Positions 1 through 8,877 of a stretch of DNA of 48,948 nucleotides are shown one piece after another. A program made the translations under genes and the position numbers. Position 1 is the first letter of the stretch. Each line of letters begins with the position of its first letter. The stretch is from an uncultured Bacteroidota bacterium (GTDB lineage Bacteria > Bacteroidota > Bacteroidia > Flavobacteriales > Flavobacteriaceae). The notes under the pieces were generated by a model. It was not told the origin of the DNA and searched no databases. It saw nothing but the letters and a program-made list of their open reading frames with translations. The DNA lies in the NCBI GenBank assembly GCA_903842575.1, contig CAIMMM010000125.1:1-48948 (forward strand), in the 5' to 3' direction.

Positions 1-1
1 C

Positions 2-775
2 AAACGGATTTTAACCGTTTATTCTAATGTTTTAACAGGTTTTAATGGTGATGAAATTTCAAAACAAATTGCAACAGAATTAAATGGATATGAAATGCCA
101 AAAGGGTTGTCCTATACATTCTCTGGCGTACAAGAAGAACAAGGGAAAAATCAAAATTTCTTGATGTATGCGCTTTTCTTGGCGTTGGCAGGAATTACAA
201 TTATTATTGTGTTGCAATTTAATTCGGTTTCTAAAACCATGGTGATTTTATTCACGGTTTTACTAAGTTTTAGTGGTGTTTTCTATGGCTATGTAATTGC
301 CAATATGGATTTTGTTATCTTAATGACCATGATGGGAATAATATCATTAGCCGGAATTGTTGTGAAGAATGGGATTGTATTAATGGATTTCTTTGTCTTG
401 TTATTAGACAAAAAAGTAGCTGCAAAACAAGTTGAAAGTCATAATGACTTATCATTAGAAGAAATAAAAGAAGTCATCATCGAATCGGGTAAATCAAGAC
501 TTCGCCCAGTTTTACTAACGGCTTTAACCGCGGTATTGGGATTAATTCCGTTAGCAATTGGTCTAAATTTTGACTTCTTTACTTTAGTTACCGACTTAAA
601 TCCACACTTTTTTATGGGTGGTGATAACGTAATTTTCTGGGGACCCTTGGCTTGGACCATCATTTTTGGATTAACCTATGCGACCGTATTAACTTTGGTT
701 ATGGTACCCGTAATGTTCTTCTTGGTGAAACGAACTAAGTATTGGTTGAGAGATAGAAAAACAGCAACAGTTTAA
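2..775 (+). CDS. RND-family efflux transporter permease, C-terminal part
   Basis: This is the last 257 codons of an inner-membrane RND (AcrB/MexB-like) proton-driven efflux permease; the start lies before the window. The frame is open from base 2, ahead of the first ATG at 95. Four to five hydrophobic helices are visible, including the family-typical AGIVVKNGIVLMDF and SRLRPVLLTALTAVLGLIPL, and the protein ends in a TM helix plus the basic tail KRTKYWLRDRK. The RND family is clear; the substrate cannot be read from this end. Its membrane-fusion and outer-membrane partners are presumably upstream, outside the window. A hairpin terminator follows 17 bp after the stop. Confidence 0.9.
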   Translation, partial: KRILTVYSNVLTGFNGDEISKQIATELNGYEMPKGLSYTFSGVQEEQGKNQNFLMYALFLALAGITIIIVLQFNSVSKTMVILFTVLLSFSGVFYGYVIANMDFVILMTMMGIISLAGIVVKNGIVLMDFFVLLLDKKVAAKQVESHNDLSLEEIKEVIIESGKSRLRPVLLTALTAVLGLIPLAIGLNFDFFTLVTDLNPHFFMGGDNVIFWGPLAWTIIFGLTYATVLTLVMVPVMFFLVKRTKYWLRDRKTATV

Positions 776-792
776 TTGTTGTTTGTACATAA

Positions 793-828
793 AAAAGTCC
801 CGTATCATTAAAACGATACGGGACTTTT
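793..828. terminator. Bidirectional hairpin terminator between RND and TlpA genes
   Basis: A perfect 14-bp inverted repeat (793-806 and 815-828, arm AAAAGTCCCGTATC, 8-base loop) lies between two convergent genes. The A/T ends of the arms give a U-run in both directions, so it can end both the RND transcript and the minus-strand thioredoxin transcript. Confidence 0.9.
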
Positions 829-845
829 AAATTATAAAGATTTCT

Positions 846-1838
846 TTAATTCAATAACTTATCCAATTCTTCTTGTAATGCTGGAGAAGAAGGTCTTTCG
901 GCATCCGATTTTACAATATTCCCTTTTGGGTCAATTAAAATAAATCTTGGAATACTATTGATATTATAACTCTTCATGAATTCTGAATTCCAGTTTTTAT
1001 CTGCAAATAATTGCATTCCTCCCAACTCTTTTTCTTTAACAAAAGTTACCCATTTATCATGGTCTTTATCAACATCAACTGAGATGCTAACAAATTCAAT
1101 GTTTTTCCCTTCATATTTTTCCTCTACTTTTTTCAAGAAAGGAATTTCTGCTCTGCAAGGGCCACACCAAGTTGCCCAAACATCAATATAAACATACTTC
1201 CCTCGTAAATCTTCTAATTTTGTTTTTCCGCCTTTATGATTTTCATAATCAAAACTAACAGACGCTGTATTATTCAACTTGTTTGCAACCTTTTTTTGAT
1301 TGTAATATTGTCTCAAACCCATTAAATTTTCTTCAATACTTTTCTTTTGGCTTTCGGTAAAATTTGAATCTAAATTGGCTTTTTCCAAACGTTCAATATC
1401 TGTATTTTGCATTTGATCAACCGCTTTGTTAAACTCATCTTCACCTAAAGCTAGCAATGCAACCGGATTTAATTTTTCCTCTAACAGAGTGGTTTGGGCT
1501 AGAAAATTATTCTCAGCTTCTCCTTTTCCTTTAAAAACTATACTTTCATCAAATGCTGCAGCATCCATTTTTAACTTTAAATCAAAGCCGTCTTTTAAAA
1601 ACAATTGAGCATATTCAACACCATCATACATCACATATTCGCCATCTGCAACTTCAAAAGAAGCTTCAAAAACACCTTTTTCATTAACTTTGATTTCTTT
1701 AATTGTTTTATTGGCAGGGGTATTGATGTAAATTACATCACCATTTCTATTAGCAATTTCCGCCTGGAAATTTACTTTTCCTTGTGCAAATCCAATACTT
1801 GTAAGCATCAAAGTCAAAAAGAAGCATAATTTTTTCAT
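846..1838 (-). CDS. TlpA-like thiol-disulfide oxidoreductase (exported)
   Basis: This is an exported thioredoxin-fold protein of the TlpA/ResA type, likely a periplasmic or membrane-anchored reductant. The N terminus MKKLCFFLTLMLTSIGFAQG is a signal peptide. A beta-rich N-terminal domain of about 90 residues resembling DUF4369 and a helical linker follow, then the thioredoxin domain from about residue 195. The active site is WCGPC (Cys225 and Cys228 from this start), with the cis-proline in NSIPRFILID. Bacteroidota carry many paralogues of this layout; the client protein is unknown. An ATG two codons upstream (1844) is also possible; 1838 is preferred because it gives a typical MKK signal peptide. 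A TACTTTTG -7 box lies just upstream on this strand. Confidence 0.9.
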   Translation of the reverse strand: MKKLCFFLTLMLTSIGFAQGKVNFQAEIANRNGDVIYINTPANKTIKEIKVNEKGVFEASFEVADGEYVMYDGVEYAQLFLKDGFDLKLKMDAAAFDESIVFKGKGEAENNFLAQTTLLEEKLNPVALLALGEDEFNKAVDQMQNTDIERLEKANLDSNFTESQKKSIEENLMGLRQYYNQKKVANKLNNTASVSFDYENHKGGKTKLEDLRGKYVYIDVWATWCGPCRAEIPFLKKVEEKYEGKNIEFVSISVDVDKDHDKWVTFVKEKELGGMQLFADKNWNSEFMKSYNINSIPRFILIDPKGNIVKSDAERPSSPALQEELDKLLN

Positions 1839-1865
1839 AAACATGTTTTTTAGTTATTAGTAAAC

Positions 1866-1873
1866 CAAAAGTA
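1866..1873 (-). promoter_or_regulatory. Bacteroidota -7 box for the TlpA-like gene
   Basis: On the minus strand this reads TACTTTTG, a match to the TAnnTTTG consensus, 22-28 bases before the candidate starts at 1844 and 1838. No good -33 TTG is visible. Confidence 0.5.
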
Positions 1874-1964
1874 ACTTTTTATTTAATCTCTTTTAAAATA
1901 TTAACATAAAATTACTACACAAATATGTATTGAAGTTTTACCGTATTAATTTGATTTTTGTTTT

Positions 1965-1972
1965 TACTTTTG
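1965..1972 (+). promoter_or_regulatory. Bacteroidota -7 box for aspS
   Basis: The sequence TACTTTTG matches TAnnTTTG and lies 15 bases before the ATG at 1988. It overlaps codons that would follow an upstream in-frame start at 1958, so that longer start would not be in the transcript. No clear -33 element is seen. Confidence 0.6.
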
Positions 1973-1987
1973 CAAAAAAATATTCTA

Positions 1988-3739
1988 ATGTACAGAAGTC
2001 ATAATTGTGGCGAATTAAATGCCTCACATATCAATAAAGAAGTTACACTTGCGGGCTGGGTTCAAAAATCTCGTGATAAAGGATTTATGAATTGGGTGGA
2101 TTTGCGTGACCGCTATGGCATTACACAATTAATTTTTGATGAAAGTCGTTCAGAAAAAATCATTTTTGAACTAGCTAAAACTCTAGGTCGCGAATTTGTC
2201 ATTCAAGTAAAAGGAACCGTTATTGAACGGGAAGCCAAAAACAAAAATATTCCAACTGGAGAAATTGAAATTTTAGTTACCAAATTAAACATACTAAACG
2301 CTGCGCTTACACCGCCTTTCACCATTGAAGATGAGACCGATGGTGGTGAAGATATCCGAATGAAATACCGCTACTTAGATATCCGAAGAAATCCTGTAAA
2401 AAACAATTTGCTTTTCCGACATAAAGTAGCCATGGAAGTTCGCAAATATTTATCCGACTTGGATTTTTGTGAAGTAGAAACACCCTATTTAATTAAATCT
2501 ACTCCAGAAGGCGCAAGAGATTTCGTAGTGCCAAGCCGGATGAATGAAGGACAATTTTATGCTTTGCCTCAATCGCCACAAACCTTCAAACAATTATTGA
2601 TGGTGGGTGGAATGGATAAATACTTTCAAATAGTAAAATGCTTCCGCGATGAAGATTTACGTGCGGATCGTCAACCGGAATTTACACAAATCGATTGCGA
2701 AATGGCATTTGTCGAACAAGAAGATATTTTAAATGTGTTTGAAGGTTTGACTCGCCATTTACTAAAAGAAATTAAAGGAATTGAAGTGGATAAATTTCCA
2801 AGAATGACCTACGATTACGCCATGAAAACCTACGGAAATGACAAACCAGACATTCGTTTCGGAATGGAATTTGGCGAGTTAAATAGCGTTGCTCAAAATA
2901 AAGATTTCCCTGTTTTTAATGCTGCCGAATTGGTGGTAGGAATTGCAGTTTCTGGAGCAGGAGAATATACGCGTAAAGAAATTGACGGTTTGATAGACTG
3001 GGTAAAACGTCCTCAAGTGGGTGCCAGTGGAATGGTCTATGTAAAATGCAACGAAGACGGAACCTATAAATCTTCTGTAGATAAATTCTATGACCAAAAT
3101 GACATAGCCAATTGGGCAAAAATAACCGGCGCGAAAGCTGGCGACATGATTTTTGTGCTTTCCGGTCCAGCCGATAAAACAAGAACGCAACTTTCTGCTT
3201 TACGAATGGAATTAGCGACTCGTTTGGGATTACGTAATCCGAATGAATTTGCGCCTCTTTGGGTTGTCGATTTTCCTTTATTAGAATTTGATGAAGAAAG
3301 TGGTCGCTATCATGCCATGCACCATCCTTTTACTTCTCCAAAACCCGAAGATTTAGAATTGATACACAGCAATCCGGGAAAAGTTCGCGCCAATGCCTAC
3401 GATATGGTTTTAAACGGGAACGAAATTGGAGGTGGTTCTATTCGTATTCACGATAAAGATTTACAAAGTAGAATGTTTGCTTTATTAGGATTTACACCCG
3501 AGCAAGCCGAAGATCAATTTGGTTTCTTGATGAATGCTTTCCAATTTGGCGCACCACCTCATGGAGGATTAGCTTTTGGATTGGATAGATTAGTTGCTAT
3601 ATTAGGGGGGCAAGAAACGATCAGAGATTTTATAGCCTTTCCAAAAAATAATTCAGGAAGAGATGTTATGATTGACGCACCATCCGAAATAGATGAGACA
3701 CAATTAAATGAATTACATATTAAAATAAATTTGAAATAA
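1988..3739 (+). CDS. aspS: Aspartyl-tRNA synthetase
   Basis: This is a class II aminoacyl-tRNA synthetase that charges tRNA-Asp in the cytoplasm. It has 583 residues, the usual length of the bacterial type. The N-terminal OB-fold anticodon domain contains [20 protein letters not shown]. Motif 2 is [18 protein letters not shown], the inserted bacterial GAD domain lies in the middle, and motif 3 is [15 protein letters not shown]. The start at 1988 ([10 protein letters not shown]) is chosen over 1958 because a -7 box sits between the two and family proteins begin with this MYR-like N terminus. Whether it is discriminating or also charges tRNA-Asn cannot be told from the sequence alone. Confidence 0.97.
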   Translation: MYRSHNCGELNASHINKEVTLAGWVQKSRDKGFMNWVDLRDRYGITQLIFDESRSEKIIFELAKTLGREFVIQVKGTVIEREAKNKNIPTGEIEILVTKLNILNAALTPPFTIEDETDGGEDIRMKYRYLDIRRNPVKNNLLFRHKVAMEVRKYLSDLDFCEVETPYLIKSTPEGARDFVVPSRMNEGQFYALPQSPQTFKQLLMVGGMDKYFQIVKCFRDEDLRADRQPEFTQIDCEMAFVEQEDILNVFEGLTRHLLKEIKGIEVDKFPRMTYDYAMKTYGNDKPDIRFGMEFGELNSVAQNKDFPVFNAAELVVGIAVSGAGEYTRKEIDGLIDWVKRPQVGASGMVYVKCNEDGTYKSSVDKFYDQNDIANWAKITGAKAGDMIFVLSGPADKTRTQLSALRMELATRLGLRNPNEFAPLWVVDFPLLEFDEESGRYHAMHHPFTSPKPEDLELIHSNPGKVRANAYDMVLNGNEIGGGSIRIHDKDLQSRMFALLGFTPEQAEDQFGFLMNAFQFGAPPHGGLAFGLDRLVAILGGQETIRDFIAFPKNNSGRDVMIDAPSEIDETQLNELHIKINLK

Positions 3740-3829
3740 ATATTTATCAAAAAAAACATTGAAAACGCTGTAAATCAATAATTTTCAAAAAAGAAATAAC
3801 AAATATTCATTTCGTATAGGAATATATAC

Positions 3830-3837
3830 TACATTTG
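3830..3837 (+). promoter_or_regulatory. Bacteroidota -7 box for the cold-shock gene
   Basis: TACATTTG matches the TAnnTTTG consensus and lies 29 bases before the cold-shock ATG. The leader is therefore short, unlike the long cold-shock leaders of enterobacteria. Confidence 0.6.
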
Positions 3838-3866
3838 CCACATTATAAATTATTATTACAATTACA

Positions 3867-4067
3867 ATGCGTACAGGTACAGTTAAATTTTTCAATGAGT
3901 CTAAAGGTTATGGTTTCATCACAGATGATGAAACTGGAAAAGACATTTTTGTTCACGCTTCAGGTATTAAAGCTGAATCACTAAATGAAGGTGATAAAGT
4001 TTCTTACGAAGAAGAAGAAGGAAGAAAAGGTAAAGTAGCAGCTCAAGTAGTAGCTATCGAAGATTAA
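3867..4067 (+). CDS. cspA: Cold-shock domain protein
   Basis: This is a 66-residue single cold-shock domain protein that binds single-stranded RNA or DNA, acting as an RNA chaperone. Both nucleotide-binding motifs are present: RNP1 as KGYGFITDD and RNP2 as DIFVHASG. It has the full usual length of the CspA family, with an acidic stretch (YEEEEGRKGK) near the C terminus. It is monocistronic: its own -7 box is upstream and a strong terminator follows 32 bases after the stop. The symbol is a family label; cold induction is not shown by the sequence. Confidence 0.95.
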   Translation: MRTGTVKFFNESKGYGFITDDETGKDIFVHASGIKAESLNEGDKVSYEEEEGRKGKVAAQVVAIED

Positions 4068-4099
4068 TATATATTATTTTTTGATTACCTAAATGATTT

Positions 4100-4123
4100 A
4101 ACGTCTCGATTTTTCGAGACGTT
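4100..4123 (+). terminator. Rho-independent terminator after the cold-shock gene
   Basis: A perfect 10-bp stem (AACGTCTCGA, loop TTTT) is followed directly by a T run. It separates the cold-shock gene from the nuo operon promoter. Confidence 0.93.
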
Positions 4124-4209
4124 TTTTTATATAAAAAAGTTGCTATTTAAAATTAATTTAAATAATTCTTTTTTATGCACTATTTACAAAACGTTTTTCA
4201 AAATGTCTC

Positions 4210-4239
4210 TTGCAATTTAAATATTGCGATGTATATTTG
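4210..4239 (+). promoter_or_regulatory. Promoter of the nuo operon
   Basis: A full Bacteroidota sigma-A type promoter: TTG at 4210-4212, a 19-base spacer, then TATATTTG at 4232-4239. It also shows that an in-frame TTG at 4210 is not the nuoA start, because that codon is the -33 element itself. Confidence 0.85.
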
Positions 4240-4254
4240 TACTGTTTTAAAAAA

Positions 4255-4626
4255 ATGCACATGCACACCAATCAATTAGACTATTTTCCAATACTAATGC
4301 AAATGCTATTAGCTGTTGGATTTGTTGCTGGAATTATTGTAATTTCAGGAAAATTAGGTCCTAAAAGACACTCGAAAAATAAAGACATTAATTTCGAATG
4401 TGGTATAGAATCATTCGGTAATGCACGTATTCCTTTCTCTGTAAAATATTTCCTTGTCGCCATACTGTTTGTCCTTTTTGATGTGGAAGTTATTTTTCTT
4501 TACCCATGGGCAATCAATTTTAAAGAATTAGGAATGGAAGGCATGATTAAAATGGTCATTTTCATGTTGCTTCTTTTGGTTGGATTCTTCTATATCATTA
4601 AGAAGAAAGCTTTGGAATGGGAATAG
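4255..4626 (+). CDS. nuoA: NADH-quinone oxidoreductase subunit A
   Basis: This is a small membrane subunit of complex I that helps form the junction with the peripheral arm. It has 123 residues and three TM helices, with the conserved loop KDINFECGIESFGNARIPFS between TM1 and TM2, holding the Cys and Glu typical of the family. It is the first gene of the 14-gene nuo operon. The start is ATG 4255 (or 4261, two codons later); an apparent longer reading frame from 4210 is ruled out by the promoter. The 32-base gap to nuoB is the largest inside the operon and is made of AATTAC-like short repeats. Confidence 0.95.
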   Translation: MHMHTNQLDYFPILMQMLLAVGFVAGIIVISGKLGPKRHSKNKDINFECGIESFGNARIPFSVKYFLVAILFVLFDVEVIFLYPWAINFKELGMEGMIKMVIFMLLLLVGFFYIIKKKALEWE

Positions 4627-4658
4627 ATAAATTACAAATTGTAAATTACGAATTATAA

Positions 4659-5207
4659 ATGAGTGATTCAAAAACAACCATGGTTGCGCCACCAGAAGGC
4701 GTTACAGGAGAAGGTTTTTTTGCAACAAAACTTAATGATGTTGTGGGAATGGCTCGTGCCAATTCGCTTTGGCCATTGCCTTTTGCTACTTCATGTTGCG
4801 GTATTGAATTTATGGCAACAATGGCTTCGCATTATGATTTGGCAAGATTTGGGATGGAACGCGTGAGTTTTTCTCCACGCCAAGCCGATATGTTGATGGT
4901 AATGGGAACTATTTCAAAAAAAATGGGCCCCATTTTACGACAAGTTTATGAACAAATGGCAGAGCCTCGTTGGGTTATTGCCGTTGGAGCTTGCGCTTCA
5001 TCCGGTGGTATTTTTGATACATATTCTGTGCTACAAGGAATTGATAAAGTAATTCCTGTGGATGTATATGTCCCCGGTTGCCCTCCAAGACCAGAACAAA
5101 TTGTAGATGGCGTAATGCAATTACAAGAATTAGTGAGAAACGAATCCGTTAGAAGACGTAGTTCTCCAGAATATATAGAATTATTAGCTTCTTATAACCT
5201 ACAATAA
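4659..5207 (+). CDS. nuoB: NADH-quinone oxidoreductase subunit B
   Basis: This peripheral-arm subunit carries the [4Fe-4S] cluster N2, the last electron carrier before quinone. The four expected cysteines are present: Cys46 and Cys47 in ATSCCGIEFMA, Cys112 in GACASSGG, and Cys141 in VPGCPPRPE. It has 182 residues, normal length. The stop overlaps the nuoC start by one base (TAATG), implying coupled translation. Confidence 0.97.
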   Translation: MSDSKTTMVAPPEGVTGEGFFATKLNDVVGMARANSLWPLPFATSCCGIEFMATMASHYDLARFGMERVSFSPRQADMLMVMGTISKKMGPILRQVYEQMAEPRWVIAVGACASSGGIFDTYSVLQGIDKVIPVDVYVPGCPPRPEQIVDGVMQLQELVRNESVRRRSSPEYIELLASYNLQ

Positions 5208-5719
5208 TGGCTTTAGAAACTTTACAAATACAAGAAAAAATAACCCAAAAATTTGGCGTGAATTCTCAAAATTTTGACACGCAAAAAGGTATTTTTTCTT
5301 TCGAAGTTACTTCAGATTCAATTCACGAAGTAATTCAATTTCTAAAAGAAGAACAAGACTTTCACTTTTTAACAGATTTATGCGGAATTCATTTTCCGGA
5401 TAATGATGAAAATCATCGGTTTGCGGTGGTTTACCATTTACATAATTGGATTGAAAATGTGCGAATCAGAATAAAAACTTATTTAACAGAAACCCCAGAA
5501 ACCGATACTATCACCGACTTATTCTTATGTTCCAATTGGATGGAAAGAGAAACTTGGGATTTTTATGGAATCCATTTCAAAGGGCATCCTCAGTTAAAAA
5601 GAATTTTAAATATGGATGAAATGATTTCTCATCCTATGCGAAAAGAATTTCCAATGGAAGATAGTGGCCGAACAGACAAAGACGATCGTTTCTTTGGAAG
5701 AACAACAATAAATAGTTAA
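5207..5719 (+). CDS. nuoC: NADH-quinone oxidoreductase subunit C
   Basis: This is the 30-kDa peripheral-arm subunit of complex I, with 170 residues. The family signature region is seen around WMERETWDFYGIHFKGHPQL, followed by the C-terminal HPMRKEFPMED. It is a separate gene from nuoD, unlike the NuoCD fusion of Escherichia coli. It overlaps nuoB by one base and is two bases from nuoD. Confidence 0.95.
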   Translation: MALETLQIQEKITQKFGVNSQNFDTQKGIFSFEVTSDSIHEVIQFLKEEQDFHFLTDLCGIHFPDNDENHRFAVVYHLHNWIENVRIRIKTYLTETPETDTITDLFLCSNWMERETWDFYGIHFKGHPQLKRILNMDEMISHPMRKEFPMEDSGRTDKDDRFFGRTTINS

Positions 5720-5721
5720 AA

Positions 5722-6960
5722 ATGTCAGAACTATTATTACCGCCCGAGCATCGTTATGCTAAAATAATTAAAGAAAGTCGAAATGACGACGGGAGTGAAT
5801 ATACCGTCTTAAATTTAGGCCCAACGCATCCTGCAACTCACGGAATTTTCCAAAACATCCTATTAATGGATGGCGAAAAAATTCTGGATGCCGAACCAAC
5901 TATTGGCTACATTCATCGTGCCTTTGAAAAAATCGCAGAAAATCGTCCGTTTTACCAAATCACACCTCTAACAGATAGATTAAACTATTGCTCCTCTCCT
6001 ATAAATAATATGGGGTGGTGGATGACTTTGGAAAAATTACTAGACATTGAAGTTCCCAAAAGAGTACAATATCTAAGAGTAATTGTTATGGAATTGGCTA
6101 GAATTACAGACCATTTAATTTGCAATTCCATTCTTGGCGTAGATACTGGTGCTTATACAGGTTTCTTGTATGTGTTTCAATTCAGAGAAAAAATCTACGA
6201 AATCTATGAAGAAATTTGTGGTGCCCGTTTGACAACAAATATGGGAAGAATTGGTGGTTTCGAAAGAGATTGGTCGCCAGAAGCTTTCAGAAAATTAGAT
6301 TTGTTTTTAGAAGAATTTCCAATTGCTTGGAAAGAATTTGAAAACCTATTTGAAAGAAATAGAATTTTTATTGATCGTACGGTAAACGTAGGTTCAATAA
6401 GCGCAGAAAAAGCAATGCAATATGGATTTACAGGTCCAAATTTACGTGCCGCAGGTGTTGATTATGATGTTCGTGTCGCTGAACCCTATTCTTCCTATGA
6501 AGATTTTAATTTTATTATTCCCGTTGGAAAATCAGGGGATACTTATGACCGTTTTTGCGTGCGTAATGCCGAAATTTGGGAAAGTTTAAGTATCATTCGT
6601 CAAGCGTTAGACAAAATGCCTGAAGGAAATGTTTTTCATGCAGATGTTCCCGAATATTATTTGCCTCCAAAAGAAGATGTATATCACAACATGGAAAGCT
6701 TAATTTATCACTTCAAAATTGTAATGGGTGAAATTCCTGTTCCTGTGGCTGAAGTATATCACGCTGTTGAAGGCGGAAATGGAGAATTAGGGTTTTATTT
6801 AGTTACAGACGGAAGTAGAACACCGTACCGTTTGCATTTTAGAAGACCTTGCTTTATTTATTATCAAGCCTATCCAGAAATGATTAAAGGAGCATTGTTA
6901 TCCGATGCCATCGTAATATTATCAAGTTTAAATGTAATTGCTGGCGAATTAGACGCTTAA
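5722..6960 (+). CDS. nuoD: NADH-quinone oxidoreductase subunit D
   Basis: This is the 49-kDa subunit, which with NuoB forms the quinone-binding cavity. It has 412 residues. Conserved features include LGPTHPATHGIFQ near residue 32, GYIHRAFEKIAENR, the VEGGNGELGFYLVTDG segment and the C-terminal acid region ending in GELDA. It is related to the large subunit of NiFe hydrogenases, but the metal-binding cysteines are absent, as expected for complex I. Confidence 0.97.
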   Translation: MSELLLPPEHRYAKIIKESRNDDGSEYTVLNLGPTHPATHGIFQNILLMDGEKILDAEPTIGYIHRAFEKIAENRPFYQITPLTDRLNYCSSPINNMGWWMTLEKLLDIEVPKRVQYLRVIVMELARITDHLICNSILGVDTGAYTGFLYVFQFREKIYEIYEEICGARLTTNMGRIGGFERDWSPEAFRKLDLFLEEFPIAWKEFENLFERNRIFIDRTVNVGSISAEKAMQYGFTGPNLRAAGVDYDVRVAEPYSSYEDFNFIIPVGKSGDTYDRFCVRNAEIWESLSIIRQALDKMPEGNVFHADVPEYYLPPKEDVYHNMESLIYHFKIVMGEIPVPVAEVYHAVEGGNGELGFYLVTDGSRTPYRLHFRRPCFIYYQAYPEMIKGALLSDAIVILSSLNVIAGELDA

Positions 6961-6965
6961 TAATT

Positions 6966-7496
6966 ATGGAAAGATCACACCTTAAACAAGAAATAAACAT
7001 CACTGAGAACTTGATGAACCGTATCAATGAGTTAATCAGTCATTATCCAGCCGATAAAAGAAAATCCGCTTTATTGCCCGTTTTGCACGAAGTGCAAGAT
7101 GCTCACGACAATTGGTTAAGTACCGATTTGCAAATAAAAGTTGCAGAAATTTTAGAAATTCAACCTATTGAAGTTTTTGAAGTAGTAACTTTTTACACGA
7201 TGTTCAACCAACGACCTATTGGTAAATATATGTTTGAATTTTGTCAAACCTCCCCTTGTTGTTTAAATGGCGTGGAGAATTTGATGGATTATACATGTTC
7301 TAAATTAGGCGTAAAAGTGGGCGAACCTTCAGCGGACGGCCAGTTTGAAGTTCGCGGTGTCGAATGCCTTGGCGCATGTGGTTATGCACCCATGATGCAA
7401 TTGGGCGATTTCTACCAAGAGCATTTGAATGAAGAAAAAATCGATCAGTTAATTACGGATTGCAAAGACGGAAAAATCACTTTACACGATAAATAA
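6966..7496 (+). CDS. nuoE: NADH-quinone oxidoreductase subunit E
   Basis: This is the 24-kDa subunit with a thioredoxin-like fold and the [2Fe-2S] cluster N1a. The four ligands are Cys93 and Cys98 in FCQTSPCC, and Cys134 and Cys138 in ECLGACGYAP. It has 176 residues. It pairs with NuoF in the NADH-oxidising module, so this organism has the full NADH-input version of complex I, not the reduced 11-subunit form found in some Bacteroidota. Confidence 0.96.
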   Translation: MERSHLKQEINITENLMNRINELISHYPADKRKSALLPVLHEVQDAHDNWLSTDLQIKVAEILEIQPIEVFEVVTFYTMFNQRPIGKYMFEFCQTSPCCLNGVENLMDYTCSKLGVKVGEPSADGQFEVRGVECLGACGYAPMMQLGDFYQEHLNEEKIDQLITDCKDGKITLHDK

Positions 7497-7500
7497 TATC

Positions 7501-8868
7501 ATGGGAAGAAAAATATTATTAGATAAAATAAACGTTCCAGGCATTAGAACTTATGAAGTATATCGCAAAGAAGGCGGTTATGCTTCGGTAGAAAAAGCCA
7601 TCAAAAAAATGACTCCTGATGAAGTAGTGGAAGAAGTAAAAACTTCTGGTCTGCGTGGCCGTGGTGGTGCTGGATTCCCATGCGGAATGAAATGGAGTTT
7701 TATTGACAAAAAATCTGGCAAACCAAGGCACTTAGTTTGCAACGCTGACGAAAGTGAGCCAGGAACTTTCAAAGACCGTTATTTGATGGAATTTATTCCT
7801 CATTTACTCATTGAAGGAATGATTACTTCAAGTTATGCATTGGGAGCCAACTTATCCTACATCTACATTCGTGGAGAATATATGTGGGTTTATAAAATTC
7901 TGGAGAGAGCTATTGCCGAAGCAAAAGCTGCGGGTTTTCTTGGGAAAAACATCTTAGGTTCGGGTTACGATTTGGAATTATGCGTTCACATTGGCGCTGG
8001 CGCCTACATTTGTGGTGAAGAAACAGCCTTGATAGAATCGCTAGAAGGGAAAAGAGGAAATCCAAGAATTAAACCACCATTTCCAGCAGTTTCGGGACTT
8101 TGGGCTAATCCTACAGTGGTAAATAATGTAGAAACTATCGCTTCAGTGCCATGGATTGTCAACAATTCGGGAGCAGATTATGCCGGAATTGGAATTGGTC
8201 GTTCTACAGGAACCAAGTTAATATCCGCTTCTGGAAACATTAAAAACCAAGGCGTATTTGAAATTGATTTAGGATTGTCCGTATACGAATTTATGAATTC
8301 CGACGAATATTGTGGCGGAATGCAAACCGATAGACCATTGAAAGCACTAGTTCCGGGAGGAAGTTCGGTGCCAATTTTACCAGCCAATTTAATATACAAA
8401 ACTGCTGCAGGGGAAGACCGCTTGATGTCATACGAAAGTTTATCCGACGGAGGCTTTGCTACAGGTTCTATGTTAGGTTCAGGTGGATTTATCGTTTATG
8501 ACGACCGTGCTTGCATCGTTCGTAACACTTGGAATTTCTCAAGATTTTACCATCATGAAAGCTGTGGTCAATGTACGCCTTGTCGTGAAGGAACCGGTTG
8601 GTTAGAAAAAGTATTGCATAGAATAGAAAATGGTCACGGTCGTGAAGAAGATATAGAATTGTTGTGGAGCATACAGTCAAAAATTGAAGGAAACACCATT
8701 TGCCCATTAGGTGATGCTGCGGCATGGCCAGTTGCTGCGGCAATTCGTCATTTCAAAGACGAGTTTGAATACCACATCCGTTTCCCAGAAAAAGTAAAGA
8801 ATAGAGATCACTTTGTTGCCGAACCTTTTGAAAAAGTGAAGCATTTAGTAGCAAAGCAAACAGTATAA
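7501..8868 (+). CDS. nuoF: NADH-quinone oxidoreductase subunit F
   Basis: This is the 51-kDa NADH-binding subunit, which holds FMN and the [4Fe-4S] cluster N3. The glycine-rich nucleotide site GLRGRGGAGFPCGMKW is at residues 50-65 and NADESEPGTFKDR follows. Cluster ligands are Cys355, Cys358 and Cys361 in ESCGQCTPCREG, plus Cys401 in TICPLGD. It has 455 residues, normal length. Four bases separate it from nuoE. Confidence 0.97.
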   Translation: MGRKILLDKINVPGIRTYEVYRKEGGYASVEKAIKKMTPDEVVEEVKTSGLRGRGGAGFPCGMKWSFIDKKSGKPRHLVCNADESEPGTFKDRYLMEFIPHLLIEGMITSSYALGANLSYIYIRGEYMWVYKILERAIAEAKAAGFLGKNILGSGYDLELCVHIGAGAYICGEETALIESLEGKRGNPRIKPPFPAVSGLWANPTVVNNVETIASVPWIVNNSGADYAGIGIGRSTGTKLISASGNIKNQGVFEIDLGLSVYEFMNSDEYCGGMQTDRPLKALVPGGSSVPILPANLIYKTAAGEDRLMSYESLSDGGFATGSMLGSGGFIVYDDRACIVRNTWNFSRFYHHESCGQCTPCREGTGWLEKVLHRIENGHGREEDIELLWSIQSKIEGNTICPLGDAAAWPVAAAIRHFKDEFEYHIRFPEKVKNRDHFVAEPFEKVKHLVAKQTV

Positions 8869-8877
8869 AGACTAGAC

